This document shows, piece by piece, positions 17,625-26,424 of a stretch of 64,000 bases of DNA (position 1 is its first letter; each line of letters starts with the position of its first letter). The stretch covers positions 186,001 to 250,000 of the forward strand of contig NZ_MIET01000046.1 of assembly GCF_003590335.1 (NCBI RefSeq), in the 5' to 3' direction. Made by a program: the position numbers and the translations under genes. Below the pieces are notes generated by a model, which saw only the letters and a list, made by a program, of their open reading frames with translations, was not told the DNA's origin and did not search any database. This DNA comes from Pseudoalteromonas sp. MSK9-3. GTDB taxonomy: Bacteria > Pseudomonadota > Gammaproteobacteria > Enterobacterales > Alteromonadaceae.

Positions 17625-17915
17625 ATGCAAATGGTAACGGTTAGTAATAACCAATTTACATATCAATTAAAACCTATTGCTCGGGGGAAATCTACAGAGC
17701 AAGCGGTGAGTAGTGCTGCGCAGCCTAGCTCCCGAGTTAACAACTCGCTATCGGGCATTAAACTTGCCCAAGCTTTTCAAGAACACTCACGCTCCACGAT
17801 TTATGATCAGCCCGACTTCAAAACAAATGTGGCGATTAACACCTATAAAGAGATAAATAATCAGGAACGCAGAGCAGATGTAGAAGCCCTGATTGGCGTA
17901 AATATCTACGCCTAG
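17625..17915 (+). CDS. Small protein of unknown function
   Basis: About 96 residues and not recognised. Polar and probably largely disordered in the first half (NNQFTYQLKPIARGKSTEQA, Ser/Gln-rich). A more ordered C-terminus reads VAINTYKEINNQERRADVEALIGVNIYA; the ending LIGVNIYA looks like a conserved tail. No signal peptide or membrane segment. The start is uncertain: ATG at 17625 or 17631, or TTG at 17607; none has a clear ribosome site. It lies 45 nt after tsaB and may be on its transcript. Confidence 0.6.
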   Translation: MQMVTVSNNQFTYQLKPIARGKSTEQAVSSAAQPSSRVNNSLSGIKLAQAFQEHSRSTIYDQPDFKTNVAINTYKEINNQERRADVEALIGVNIYA

Positions 17916-18006
17916 GTGTTTGAAATTATTTCACTTAAAAATATTCCTCGATGATTGTTTTATTCTCTAAGTTAGGTATGGTTAAAAGAAAAAGCTAGGG
18001 AATGTT

Positions 18007-20031
18007 TTGTTCAGATCGTCATTCAATCGATTTAATCAAGCAGCTGTTAAGGTGTCGTCTAACACGCTCGTGTTGTCGTTAAGGGAAGGATATATTGCAT
18101 TAATTCCTTTTTTTATTGTTGCGTCTCTCATTACACTGATAAATCAATGGTTGGATATTGCAGCAAAAGGCTTTGATCATGACTACTTAAATCAATTTAA
18201 CCAATTGGTTTGGGGTCTTTTTCCTTTATTTACGCTGATTTCATTTAGCTATCATTTAGCAAAAAATATAAAAATACACACCATTGCTGCCCCGATACTG
18301 GTTACAAGTTGTTTTGTTGCAACTACCGGGTATATTTTTGTCGACGAGCAAAGTCTACGCATTGATCATCGTGTTGGTGTGCTATATACCTTATTTATGC
18401 CCATCTTTTGTTGCTACTTACTCGCATATTTCGAGCGAACGCGCGCATTTAAAATTGTCGAAGTGAGTACAATTAGCTTATTTCTTAAAAAACACGTTAA
18501 CCTCATTTTTCCGTATATGTTGGTTACCACAATTACGTTGCTTCTGTATCCATTTGTCGATCTGGCTGTAGACTATGTTTTGTCTTATTTAGCTTTAGAT
18601 CAACTCGAGTTTAGTGCAGAAGATAAAGTCACATTACAGTTACTTGGTGCGCACCTATTATGGTTTTTGGGGGTTCACGGTGACAATACTTATCATATTT
18701 TGGTTTCGAGTGACCTTTCAGGTTTTATGGTTACGTCTGAGCTGATCAATTACCATTTTTTCAGTACATTCGTAATTTTAGGCGGTACAGGGTGTGTTTG
18801 GGGGTTAATAATTGCGTGTTTATTACTTAAAAAAGGTAACCACGAAAAGCATATTGCCAAGCTATCGGCACCACTGGCCGTGTTCAATATCAGTGAAGTG
18901 ATGCTTTATGCACTCCCTATTGTATTTAACCCCTATATTTTAATTCCGTTTTTAATAGCTCCTGCGTTTAATGCCATTGTTTCATACCAATTGTTGGTGA
19001 ATGGGTTTATTCCTATTGTGACCCAAGAATCTATACCTTGGTTTACGCCCGTATTTGTAAATGCTTGGATACTGACAGAAAGTTTGTGGGTAGTGCTATT
19101 GCAAGTATTCCTGATTGCAGCCAATGTGGCCATATATTATCCATTTTTGGTTGCACATCAGAAAAATAATATGTCTGGCAAAGCACTCGATATGCTAGTG
19201 AAACGTTACTCAGCCGGTCGAATGATTGAAGACCAAGCTGAAAGCAGCTTCGCGACGCACCATGCTAAGCAACAAATTTCAGGGCATAGCTTAACAGAAG
19301 TAACCGATGCCCTTAATAACGGCGCATTGACGCTGCACTATCAACCTAAAATTAATCCAGTGAGCAAAGAAATTGTGGGTTTCGAGGCGCTATTACGGTT
19401 GGTTAACCCAGACAAAAGTGTATCAGGACCATGGTTTTTGGAAACGTTAGGTGAGCATAACTTGCTGCATGTTATAGATAATTTTGTTATTGACCAATTG
19501 GAAGTAGATTTAGATACTTTTGCTCAACATGGACAATATCCAAGAGTGAGTTTTAACATATCACCGGATAATTTACTTTCGGGTGGTTATAAACGTGTGG
19601 TTAAAGCGTTCTCTCGATTCGCAGATCAAGTCGAAGTTGAACTCTTGGAGTCAAGTTATATTGAAGACTTTAGTAAAACGATGTCGATAGTTAATACACT
19701 TAAAAGTAATAAAATTCACTGCGCAATGGATGATTTTGGTACCGGATACTCTTGTTTATCCGTACTGTCTAAATTAAACATAGACACCATCAAATTTGAT
19801 AAAAGTTTGTTGCCAGATCAAGATAATGAAAAAGCGGCGGTGCTGTATAAAAATCTTGCCGACCTTTGTGCACAGTTAGGGTTTAACACGGTTGCTGAAG
19901 GGGTTGAAACAAAAGAAGATGAAAGTGTCGTCAAAGCAGCAAATATTGGCTGTGTACAAGGTTTTCTATATTACAAAGCGATGCCAATAGAACAGGCTAT
20001 TGACATCTATGGCACTAAAATCGAGAATTAA
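18007..20031 (+). CDS. Membrane c-di-GMP phosphodiesterase: PTS EIIC-like domain fused to EAL
   Basis: The first 400 residues resemble the membrane EIIC component of lactose/cellobiose PTS permeases: about 9-10 hydrophobic segments, SLREGYIALIPFFIVASL, LLWFLGVHGDNTYHIL and PLAVFNISEVMLYALPIVFNPYILIPFL. The last 250 residues are an EAL domain with intact active-site motifs: GFEALLRL, FNISPDNL, VELLESSYIED, CAMDDFGTGYSCLS, IKFDKSLL and VAEGVETKED. It should hydrolyse c-di-GMP, with the EIIC part as sensor; no EIIA or EIIB gene is nearby. The start is a TTG with TAGGG before it (an overlapping ATG at 18002 is out of frame). The gene is convergent with the alkaline phosphatase. Confidence 0.9.
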   Translation: MFRSSFNRFNQAAVKVSSNTLVLSLREGYIALIPFFIVASLITLINQWLDIAAKGFDHDYLNQFNQLVWGLFPLFTLISFSYHLAKNIKIHTIAAPILVTSCFVATTGYIFVDEQSLRIDHRVGVLYTLFMPIFCCYLLAYFERTRAFKIVEVSTISLFLKKHVNLIFPYMLVTTITLLLYPFVDLAVDYVLSYLALDQLEFSAEDKVTLQLLGAHLLWFLGVHGDNTYHILVSSDLSGFMVTSELINYHFFSTFVILGGTGCVWGLIIACLLLKKGNHEKHIAKLSAPLAVFNISEVMLYALPIVFNPYILIPFLIAPAFNAIVSYQLLVNGFIPIVTQESIPWFTPVFVNAWILTESLWVVLLQVFLIAANVAIYYPFLVAHQKNNMSGKALDMLVKRYSAGRMIEDQAESSFATHHAKQQISGHSLTEVTDALNNGALTLHYQPKINPVSKEIVGFEALLRLVNPDKSVSGPWFLETLGEHNLLHVIDNFVIDQLEVDLDTFAQHGQYPRVSFNISPDNLLSGGYKRVVKAFSRFADQVEVELLESSYIEDFSKTMSIVNTLKSNKIHCAMDDFGTGYSCLSVLSKLNIDTIKFDKSLLPDQDNEKAAVLYKNLADLCAQLGFNTVAEGVETKEDESVVKAANIGCVQGFLYYKAMPIEQAIDIYGTKIEN

Positions 20032-20061
20032 TAAACTATCTAAGATAGTTTATTAATTTTT
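20028..20061. terminator. Bidirectional hairpin containing both stop codons of convergent genes
   Basis: TTAATAAACTATC, a 3-nt loop, then GATAGTTTATTAA: a perfect 13-bp stem at 20028-20056, followed on the plus strand by TTTTTC. The TAA of the EAL gene (20029-20031) and the TAG of the alkaline phosphatase (20036-20038) are both inside the stem. It looks like an intrinsic terminator for the plus-strand gene and a 3' hairpin for the other. Confidence 0.75.
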
Positions 20062-21325
20062 CTGCAATGTCAGTATTGTTTTGGGAACCAATAAAGTCTT
20101 GATAGCCATTGCCATGAGCAAAGACTTGAACATCAATGGCCGTATGCCCACCTGTCGTCCAACCTGTATAACTTGCTTTATTGATTATAGATTTGACCAC
20201 GCTGTTAAGCGCATCTAGGCCCTCCGCTTTAGCTTGCTTGAGCTTTATTGCTGTCGATTTATTGTATGGGAGCTTAGTATGCGTTACCCATGTGGTTTTT
20301 AAATCTTTAGCATTGTGTAACGATTTGGCAAGCTCTCTGGCAGATTTAGAAACGCCTTGAACTACGTCACGCAGCCACAAGTACTTTCCGTCAGCACCGA
20401 GTGTTAATCCACCTGTAGAGTGATCTGCTGTTATCACCAGCAGTGTATCAGGGTTGTTGTCAACATAGGCTTTGGCTAATTTAATAGATTGCGCAAAATC
20501 GTGCATTTCATGCATAGCACAAGCGATATCATTCGCATGGCCACACCAGTCTATTTGACTCCCTTCTATCATAACGAAAAAACCTTCGTCTTTACTTTTA
20601 TCAAGTAAAGACAGGGCTTTCTTGGTCATAATTTCTAACCGCTCAGGGTTTTCGTCAATGGCATAAGGTAACCCCTTGTCAGCAAATAACCCTAGTGCTG
20701 GCAGTTTATCAATGTCTGACAGTGTTGAAAAAGAGTCTGAGTATTGATATCCCGCTTCTTGAAACTCTTTGACTAAATTACGGTCTTCGCGCAGGAAATA
20801 TTGCGTTCCTCCCCCTAAAAGAAGGTCTACAGGCAATTTACCGGCTATTTTGTTGTCAAGATAGTCATCTGCTATCTCATTATAATTACGTCTTGATTCG
20901 TTATGTGCCGCGAAACTTGCTGGCGTCGCATGATTAATTTGCGACGTCGCTACCAAGGCGGTCGTCATGCCTTTTTCTTTTGCAATTTCTAGCATGGTTT
21001 TCAACGGTGCTTTGTGTGTATCAACTGCGATAGCGCCATTATAGCTCTTTTTTGCTGTACTAAGCGCTGTAGCGCTAGCCGCACTATCGGTGACTACGGT
21101 GTCGTCTTCTGGGTATGTATGAGCCATCCCTACCAGGATCTTATCGAATATGGTCGGATCGACATGTTTGGTATTGGGGTTGTCCATATAATAGCGATAA
21201 GCTGTTGTGTAAGCGGGGCCCATGCCATCGCCAATCATATAGATGATATTTTTTGGTCCGGCCAGCGCAGGTGAGCTGCATGCAAGCGCAACGCCTGCCG
21301 TTATGAGGCGCAATGTATTTCTCAT
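20036..21325 (-). CDS. phoA: Alkaline phosphatase (PhoA family), secreted
   Basis: Hydrolyses phosphomonoesters in the periplasm to free phosphate. Signal peptide MRNTLRLITAGVALACSSPALA, then NIIYMIGDGMGPAYTTAY (metal-binding Asp), VVTDSAASATALSTAKK with the phosphorylated Ser in DSA, MIEGSQIDWCGHAND, LLVITADHSTGGLTLG and the final metal His in TTGGHTAID. Length (429 aa) fits. I moved the start to the ATG at 21325, which has AAGGAAGT before it; the longer reading from 21358 lacks a signal peptide at the start. It is divergent from the hydrolase at 21457. Phosphate control is likely from the family, but I found no convincing direct-repeat Pho box. Confidence 0.92.
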   Translation of the reverse strand: MRNTLRLITAGVALACSSPALAGPKNIIYMIGDGMGPAYTTAYRYYMDNPNTKHVDPTIFDKILVGMAHTYPEDDTVVTDSAASATALSTAKKSYNGAIAVDTHKAPLKTMLEIAKEKGMTTALVATSQINHATPASFAAHNESRRNYNEIADDYLDNKIAGKLPVDLLLGGGTQYFLREDRNLVKEFQEAGYQYSDSFSTLSDIDKLPALGLFADKGLPYAIDENPERLEIMTKKALSLLDKSKDEGFFVMIEGSQIDWCGHANDIACAMHEMHDFAQSIKLAKAYVDNNPDTLLVITADHSTGGLTLGADGKYLWLRDVVQGVSKSARELAKSLHNAKDLKTTWVTHTKLPYNKSTAIKLKQAKAEGLDALNSVVKSIINKASYTGWTTGGHTAIDVQVFAHGNGYQDFIGSQNNTDIAEKLINYLR

Positions 21326-21456
21326 GATTACTTCCTTAAGATTCCCGTGGTTATACATAGCGCAGTCTAATCACAAGTTGTGACATTTAACTTGTTATAA
21401 GACAGCTATGTCAGGCAAGATATTAAATTATAACTTCCACAAAGAATACGGAAATA

Positions 21457-22320
21457 ATGAACATTGATGAAAAAAATACGATAAAGCGTCTAGCTGATTG
21501 TGGAGTGGCTGCTCAGATCTATGGAAATGGGCCTCAATGGGTGATTTGTTTGCATGGTTGGCTAGATAATTCTAATAGTTTTGTGCCGATGGCTAATTTA
21601 CAGAAGCCGGGTTATAGGTGGCTCATGATTGACTTACCCGGTCATGGGCAATCACAGTGGCGAGGCAAAGATGCGCATTATTACTTTATTGATTATGTTT
21701 ATGACTTACTGGTCGTCTTAGATAAGTTAAATATAGAAAAATGTCATTTAATTGGGCACTCATTAGGGGCGCTGGTATGCGGTATGTTTACTACACTGTA
21801 TCCGCAACGAGTTAAGAGCTTGTCTATGATTGAAGGAATAGGCTTAATGTACTCGGACGAAGCTGATATCAAGATGCAAGTAGTGCAGTCATTCAAACAA
21901 AGACAGCATATTAGCGCTAAGGAGGTAAAGTACTTTCCAACCTTTAAAACACTGGTACAGGCAAGAGTGACAGCGTCTGATTTTGGTGAAGAAGAAGCTA
22001 AGTTACTTATGAGCAGAAATAGTGAGGAACGAGAAGGTAAAATCTGTTTAACGACAGACCCTAGGTTAAAGACTCATTCAGCGTTTAGATTTAGCTTAGA
22101 TCAGAGTATGCACCTTTTTAAAGGCATTAGTATACCAAGCTTGCTTATTTTAGGGGATCAAGGGTATGACTTTGCTAAGGCAAATTTAGAGGTATTTAAA
22201 GCCGGCTTTTGGGATCTGCAGGTTGAAATTGTTGAGGGAGGACATCATTGCCATATGCAAAATCCAGTTAAGTGTATTACGCATATTGAAACACACCTGA
22301 ACACAATTAATGGAACGTGA
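21457..22320 (+). CDS. Alpha/beta hydrolase
   Basis: Cytoplasmic serine hydrolase of unknown substrate. It shows the alpha/beta-hydrolase pattern: VICLHGWLDNSNSFVPM (oxyanion loop HGW), MIDLPGHGQS, HLIGHSLGALVCGMF with nucleophile Ser in GHSLG, LLILGDQGYD (acid Asp region) and VEGGHHCHMQNP (catalytic His). There is no signal peptide. Length (287 aa) is typical of this group, which is often found beside fadD in gammaproteobacteria. It lies 120 nt upstream of fadD on the same strand and could share its transcript; an esterase or thioesterase role is only a guess. Confidence 0.85.
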   Translation: MNIDEKNTIKRLADCGVAAQIYGNGPQWVICLHGWLDNSNSFVPMANLQKPGYRWLMIDLPGHGQSQWRGKDAHYYFIDYVYDLLVVLDKLNIEKCHLIGHSLGALVCGMFTTLYPQRVKSLSMIEGIGLMYSDEADIKMQVVQSFKQRQHISAKEVKYFPTFKTLVQARVTASDFGEEEAKLLMSRNSEEREGKICLTTDPRLKTHSAFRFSLDQSMHLFKGISIPSLLILGDQGYDFAKANLEVFKAGFWDLQVEIVEGGHHCHMQNPVKCITHIETHLNTINGT

Positions 22321-22440
22321 TTGTATATTTATACGAAATATGGGAATATCTCTCGGTTAGAGTATTTGCTCAATTGTTTATGCGCCTTATTTCTATTAAG
22401 GTAAAGTATTAAAAAAATAAAGAGAACACAGGAGCTAAGA

Positions 22441-24093
22441 GTGGAAAAAATCTGGCTAAAGCGCTATCCGGAAGGGATGCCTGAAACTATCGACCCAGAG
22501 CACTACAACTCGTTGCTTGAAATGTTTGATAAAAGTTTTACAGAGTTTGCGTCGTTACCCGCTTATACCAACATGGGTAAGACGTTAACCTATCAACAAG
22601 TAGATGAAGCAACTAAATCTGTTGCGAGTTATATTCAAAATGATTTGAAATTAGGCAAAGGCGACAAGGTTGCCGTAATGATGCCTAATTTGTTACAAAC
22701 CCCGATTTCAATCTTGGGTATATTGCGTGCAGGGTGCACAGTGGTAAATGTAAACCCACTTTATACGGTTAGGGAGTTAGAGCATCAGCTAAATGACTCA
22801 GAGACTAAAGCTATCTTTATTCTTGCTAACTTTGCTCAGACACTGCAAAAAGCGTTACCCAAAACGTCGGTTAAGCACATTGTATTGACTGAAATTGGCG
22901 ATATGATGGGGGGCTTTAAAAAACACCTAGTAAATTTTGTAGTGAAGCGCGTTAAGAAAATGGTACCTGAATTTAGTTTACCAAAGACGGTACCTTTTAA
23001 AGACGTTATGGCTGCAAACCCAGATTTATATAAAGTGCCAAATATCGCATTAACCGATCTTGCATTTTTACAATACACTGGCGGGACTACGGGTGTATCG
23101 AAAGGTGCAATGTTGACGCACGGCAATATGGTTGGAAATCTTGAGCAGGTATCGGGTTGTTTAGATAAGGTGCTAGACAATGGCAAAGAAGTTGTTATTA
23201 CAGCGCTTCCGCTTTATCATATATTTGCGCTAACAGCGAATTGCTTAACGTTTATGAAGTATGGTGGTCACAACATTTTGATCACGAATCCGCGTGATAT
23301 GCCTGGCTTTGTGAAAGAGCTTGCAAAGCATAACTTTACAGCGATCACCGGAGTAAATACTTTGTTCAACGGCTTGTTGAACACGCCAGGGTTTTCAGAG
23401 TTAGACTTTTCTAATCTTAAGATGTCACTCGGCGGCGGTATGGCTGTTCAGCGCCCTGTAGCTGAAAAGTGGCAGAAGGTGACAAGCAGTAAGTTAATGG
23501 AAGGGTATGGCTTAACTGAGTGCGCACCGCTTGTTACTATTTGCCCGTGGGACTTAGATGGATATAACGGCTCTATAGGTTTACCTGCGCCCAGCACTGA
23601 ACTGAAAATAGTATTAGAAAATGGGCAAGAAGCAGGAAAGGGCGAGTCTGGAGAGTTACTTGTAAAAGGCCCTCAAGTCATGGCCGGGTATTATAACAGA
23701 CCCGATGCAACAGCCGAATGTTTAAAAGATGGCTGGTTCGCAACGGGTGACATTGCAACTTATGATGATGAAGGGTTTTTCTATATAGTAGATAGAAAAA
23801 AAGACATGATCATTGTATCAGGATTTAATGTCTTCCCAAATGAAATAGAAGAAGTGGTTGCCATGCATGATGGCGTACTTGAAGTTGCTGCGATTGGTAT
23901 ACCTCATGACGTAAGTGGGGAGCAAGTTAAAGTATTTGTTGTGAAAAAAGATCCATCGTTGACAGAAAAGGATATAATTAGCCATTGTCGAGATAATCTT
24001 ACGAATTATAAGGTTCCCAAATTGGTAGAGTTTCGTGAAGAACTCCCAAAAACGAATGTCGGAAAGATACTTCGTAGGGCCTTAAAGGAGTAA
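22441..24093 (+). CDS. fadD: Long-chain-fatty-acid-CoA ligase FadD
   Basis: Activates exogenous long-chain fatty acids to acyl-CoA with ATP at the inner membrane, the entry to beta-oxidation. It is an ANL-superfamily enzyme: FLQYTGGTTGVSKGAMLTHGN (P-loop), MEGYGLTECAPLV (A5), GWFATGDIATYDDEGF (A7), VDRKKDMIIVSGFNVFPNEIE (A8, FACS signature) and the catalytic Lys in PKTNVGKILRRALKE. Length 550 aa, start GTG at 22441 with AGGAG upstream. The start MEKIWLKRYPEGMP matches FadD. A strong terminator follows, then rnd, as in E. coli. Confidence 0.96.
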   Translation: MEKIWLKRYPEGMPETIDPEHYNSLLEMFDKSFTEFASLPAYTNMGKTLTYQQVDEATKSVASYIQNDLKLGKGDKVAVMMPNLLQTPISILGILRAGCTVVNVNPLYTVRELEHQLNDSETKAIFILANFAQTLQKALPKTSVKHIVLTEIGDMMGGFKKHLVNFVVKRVKKMVPEFSLPKTVPFKDVMAANPDLYKVPNIALTDLAFLQYTGGTTGVSKGAMLTHGNMVGNLEQVSGCLDKVLDNGKEVVITALPLYHIFALTANCLTFMKYGGHNILITNPRDMPGFVKELAKHNFTAITGVNTLFNGLLNTPGFSELDFSNLKMSLGGGMAVQRPVAEKWQKVTSSKLMEGYGLTECAPLVTICPWDLDGYNGSIGLPAPSTELKIVLENGQEAGKGESGELLVKGPQVMAGYYNRPDATAECLKDGWFATGDIATYDDEGFFYIVDRKKDMIIVSGFNVFPNEIEEVVAMHDGVLEVAAIGIPHDVSGEQVKVFVVKKDPSLTEKDIISHCRDNLTNYKVPKLVEFREELPKTNVGKILRRALKE

Positions 24094-24099
24094 CTAAGG

Positions 24100-24123
24100 A
24101 GCCGGCACTAGCCGGCTTTTTTA
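24100..24123 (+). terminator. Intrinsic terminator after fadD
   Basis: AGCCGGC-ACTA-GCCGGCT followed by TTTTTT, beginning 7 nt after the fadD stop. It is a GC-rich stem with T-run, a textbook rho-independent terminator. Confidence 0.93.
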
Positions 24124-24148
24124 TGTACAAATGTCACTAGGAGTGAAC

Positions 24149-25279
24149 GTGCAGTATCAGTTAATCACCACACAATCGCAGTTGAACCAGTTTGTATCAT
24201 CAATATCTACAGCGAAAATTTTAGCAATAGATACTGAGTTTATGCGCCGTCGTACCTTGTATCCAGAAGTCGCCCTGATCCAAGTTTTTGACGGGACACA
24301 CCTAGCGTTAATTGATCCTCTTTGTGAAATTGATTTTGAGCCATTTTGGCAGTTATTAAACAACGATAAAATATTAAAAGTACTACATTCACCTTCAGAA
24401 GATATTGAGGTTTTTCAAAAGTTCGCAGGGTTTGTACCACATCCAATGTTTGATACTCAATTTGCATTGCAACTGCTTGGTGAAGGGAATTGTGTTGGCT
24501 TTGCAAGTATGGTTAAGACATTACTTGATGTTGAAATAGATAAAAGTGAATCTCGGACAAATTGGCTACAAAGGCCATTGACTGAGAAGCAGCTCGATTA
24601 TGCAGCCAGTGATGTATATTACTTGTTACCTTGCTTTGAAAAAATCATTGCACAAATTTCTGAGAAGAAACTAACTGAAATTGTGATTCAAGAGTCGCAG
24701 TTAATTGCCGTCAAACGTGCATTTGAAACACCGGATGAATATGTTTATCTAGATATTAAAAATGCATGGCAATTGAAACCAAGAGATTTAGCCGTACTTA
24801 AAGAGTTAGCGGCATGGCGTAGAAGCAAAGCACAGAAGAAGAATTTAGCTTTAAGTTTTATTCTTAAAGAGCACAATATGGTCGAAGTCGCAAAGCGTAG
24901 ACCAAGTTCATTAAATAGCTTACGTAACATTCCGGGTATTGAGCTTTCTGAGGTTAATCGTTCAGGAAAAGAAATTATTCAATGTGTTGAACGTGGCAAA
25001 GCGATACATGAATCAAACTGCCCCGAAAAGCTCTTGAGGCTTATTGATTATCCAGATTATAAAAAAGCGGCGAAAGATATATCAAATACCATTAAGAATG
25101 TTGCAGGATCCGCATGTATTCCTGCAGACGTTTTTGCCTCTAAAAAACAAATCAATCAATTGTTGAGTTGGAGCTGGAAGAAAACAGCAGAGGAAAGGGC
25201 GGTATCTCTTAAGCCTGATCTTTTGCAAGACTGGCGCTATGATTATGTTAAAAAAGCACTATCTCAGTGGGATGTGTAA
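24149..25279 (+). CDS. rnd: Ribonuclease D
   Basis: 3'-5' exoribonuclease that trims tRNA and other small RNA 3' ends. DEDD-family motifs: ILAIDTEFMRR (Exo I Asp and Glu), VLHSPSEDIEVFQ (Exo II Asp) and LDYAASDVYYLLP (Exo III Asp and Tyr). An HRDC domain follows at about residues 205-285 (LAAWRRSKAQKKNLALSFIL, then NIPGIELSEVNRSG). I chose the GTG at 24149: AGGAG lies 5 nt before it and the product then starts MQYQLITT, collinear with E. coli RNase D; the ATG at 24131 would add six residues. Neighbour order fadD-rnd-min is conserved. Confidence 0.94.
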   Translation: MQYQLITTQSQLNQFVSSISTAKILAIDTEFMRRRTLYPEVALIQVFDGTHLALIDPLCEIDFEPFWQLLNNDKILKVLHSPSEDIEVFQKFAGFVPHPMFDTQFALQLLGEGNCVGFASMVKTLLDVEIDKSESRTNWLQRPLTEKQLDYAASDVYYLLPCFEKIIAQISEKKLTEIVIQESQLIAVKRAFETPDEYVYLDIKNAWQLKPRDLAVLKELAAWRRSKAQKKNLALSFILKEHNMVEVAKRRPSSLNSLRNIPGIELSEVNRSGKEIIQCVERGKAIHESNCPEKLLRLIDYPDYKKAAKDISNTIKNVAGSACIPADVFASKKQINQLLSWSWKKTAEERAVSLKPDLLQDWRYDYVKKALSQWDV

Positions 25280-25306
25280 TTAGAGTTAACGCTTATATAA
25301 AGTCAA

Positions 25307-25328
25307 AGGCGCTATTAAGTTAGCGCCT
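25307..25328. terminator. Hairpin between convergent rnd and minE
   Basis: AGGCGCTA, 6-nt loop, TAGCGCCT: a perfect 8-bp stem in the 59-nt gap between the rnd and minE stops. The T-run is weak on both strands (CTTAT one way, TTTGACTTT the other). It probably serves as a bidirectional terminator. Confidence 0.7.
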
Positions 25329-25338
25329 CTTATGTGAA

Positions 25339-25608
25339 TTACTTTTCTTCTTTTACATCATCAGGAAGAGTCACATTGAGTTCTAACACTGCTAAGTCAT
25401 CTTCGTTTTGTTCAAACTGAACATTGACGGCATCTGAGTCAACTTTCACATACTTACGAATAACGTTGAGTATGTCTTGTTTCAGCTGTGGCAAATAATC
25501 AGGTGTTCCACGTTTTGAACGTTCATGTGCAACGATTATTTGCAAGCGCTCTTTAGCAAGCGACGCACTGCTTTTTTTCTCTGAACGGAAATAATCAAGT
25601 AGCGACAC
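25339..25608 (-). CDS. minE: Cell division topological specificity factor MinE
   Basis: Drives MinD off the membrane and produces the pole-to-pole Min oscillation that keeps the Z-ring at midcell. The N-terminal amphipathic and MinD-contact region reads SLLDYFRSEKKSSASLAKERLQIIVAHER, followed by YLPQLKQDILNVIRKYV and the dimer beta strands (LAVLELNVTLP). I set the start at the GTG at 25608: the GGAGG just before it ends in the minD stop region and the product begins MSLLDYF like known MinE. The ATG at 25620 would include that ribosome site inside the gene. Length 89 aa; last gene of minCDE. Confidence 0.94.
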   Translation of the reverse strand: MSLLDYFRSEKKSSASLAKERLQIIVAHERSKRGTPDYLPQLKQDILNVIRKYVKVDSDAVNVQFEQNEDDLAVLELNVTLPDDVKEEK

Positions 25609-25609
25609 A

Positions 25610-26419
25610 TTAACCTCCAAATATCCGTTTTAGTAAGCCTTTCTTTTCAACTGCTAGGAATCTAAAGTCAATTACTTCGCCCAACAATCGGTTAATAGCA
25701 TCGCTATATGCTTGCCCAGCGTCAGACTCGCTGTCTAGCACGACCGGTTGGCCTGAGTTAGACGCATTCAGTACCGCGGTTGATTCAGGGATAACACCAA
25801 GTAAATCAATGGCGAGAATATCTTGTACATCTTCAACAGACAGCATTTCACCATTTTCAACGCGCTCTGGGTTGTAACGAGTGAGTAGTAAGTGCTCTTT
25901 AACTGGCGCTAAACCTTGCTCTGCACGTTGTGATTTACTCTGTAGGATGCCCAAAATACGATCCGAATCTCGTACTGAAGATACCTCTGGGTTTGTTGTG
26001 ACAATGGCTTCATCGGCAAAATACAAGGCCATCATCGCACCCGCTTCAATACCTGCGGGTGAATCGCAAATAATATAGTCAAAGCTTTCTTTCATTTCAG
26101 CTAAAACTTTTTCTACACCTTCTCTGGTTAGCGCATCTTTATCTCGGGTTTGAGACGCTGGGAGAATAAACAGTTTCTCTACACGTTTGTCTTTTATGAG
26201 GGCCTGATTTAAGTTCGCTTCACCATTGATCACATTAACGAAATCATAGACTACTCTGCGTTCACAACCCATGATCAAATCTAAATTACGTAAACCAATA
26301 TCAAAGTCGATTATGGCAGTTTTGTACCCTTTTAGGGCAAGGCCTGTACCAATTGCAGCGCTAGAAGTTGTTTTTCCAACACCACCTTTACCTGATGTTA
26401 CGACAATAATTTTTGCCAT
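25610..26419 (-). CDS. minD: Septum site-determining ATPase MinD
   Basis: Membrane-binding ATPase that recruits MinC and is displaced by MinE. Deviant Walker A motif TSGKGGVGKTTSSAAIGTGLA at the N-terminus, IIDFDIGLRNLDLIMGCERR, YIICDSPAGIEAGAM (Walker B), and the C-terminal amphipathic membrane-targeting helix VEKKGLLKRIFGG. Length (269 aa) is normal. It follows minC after 5 nt and its stop lies just ahead of the minE start, a tight operon. Confidence 0.97.
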   Translation of the reverse strand: MAKIIVVTSGKGGVGKTTSSAAIGTGLALKGYKTAIIDFDIGLRNLDLIMGCERRVVYDFVNVINGEANLNQALIKDKRVEKLFILPASQTRDKDALTREGVEKVLAEMKESFDYIICDSPAGIEAGAMMALYFADEAIVTTNPEVSSVRDSDRILGILQSKSQRAEQGLAPVKEHLLLTRYNPERVENGEMLSVEDVQDILAIDLLGVIPESTAVLNASNSGQPVVLDSESDAGQAYSDAINRLLGEVIDFRFLAVEKKGLLKRIFGG

Positions 26420-26424
26420 CTGAA

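Noticed and set aside
21380..21425. Possible Pho box before the alkaline phosphatase (CTGACATAGCTGTC)
   Set aside because: PhoB boxes are direct repeats spaced 11 bp; here the half-sites are 9 bp apart and better read as a small inverted repeat. A matrix scan would be needed.
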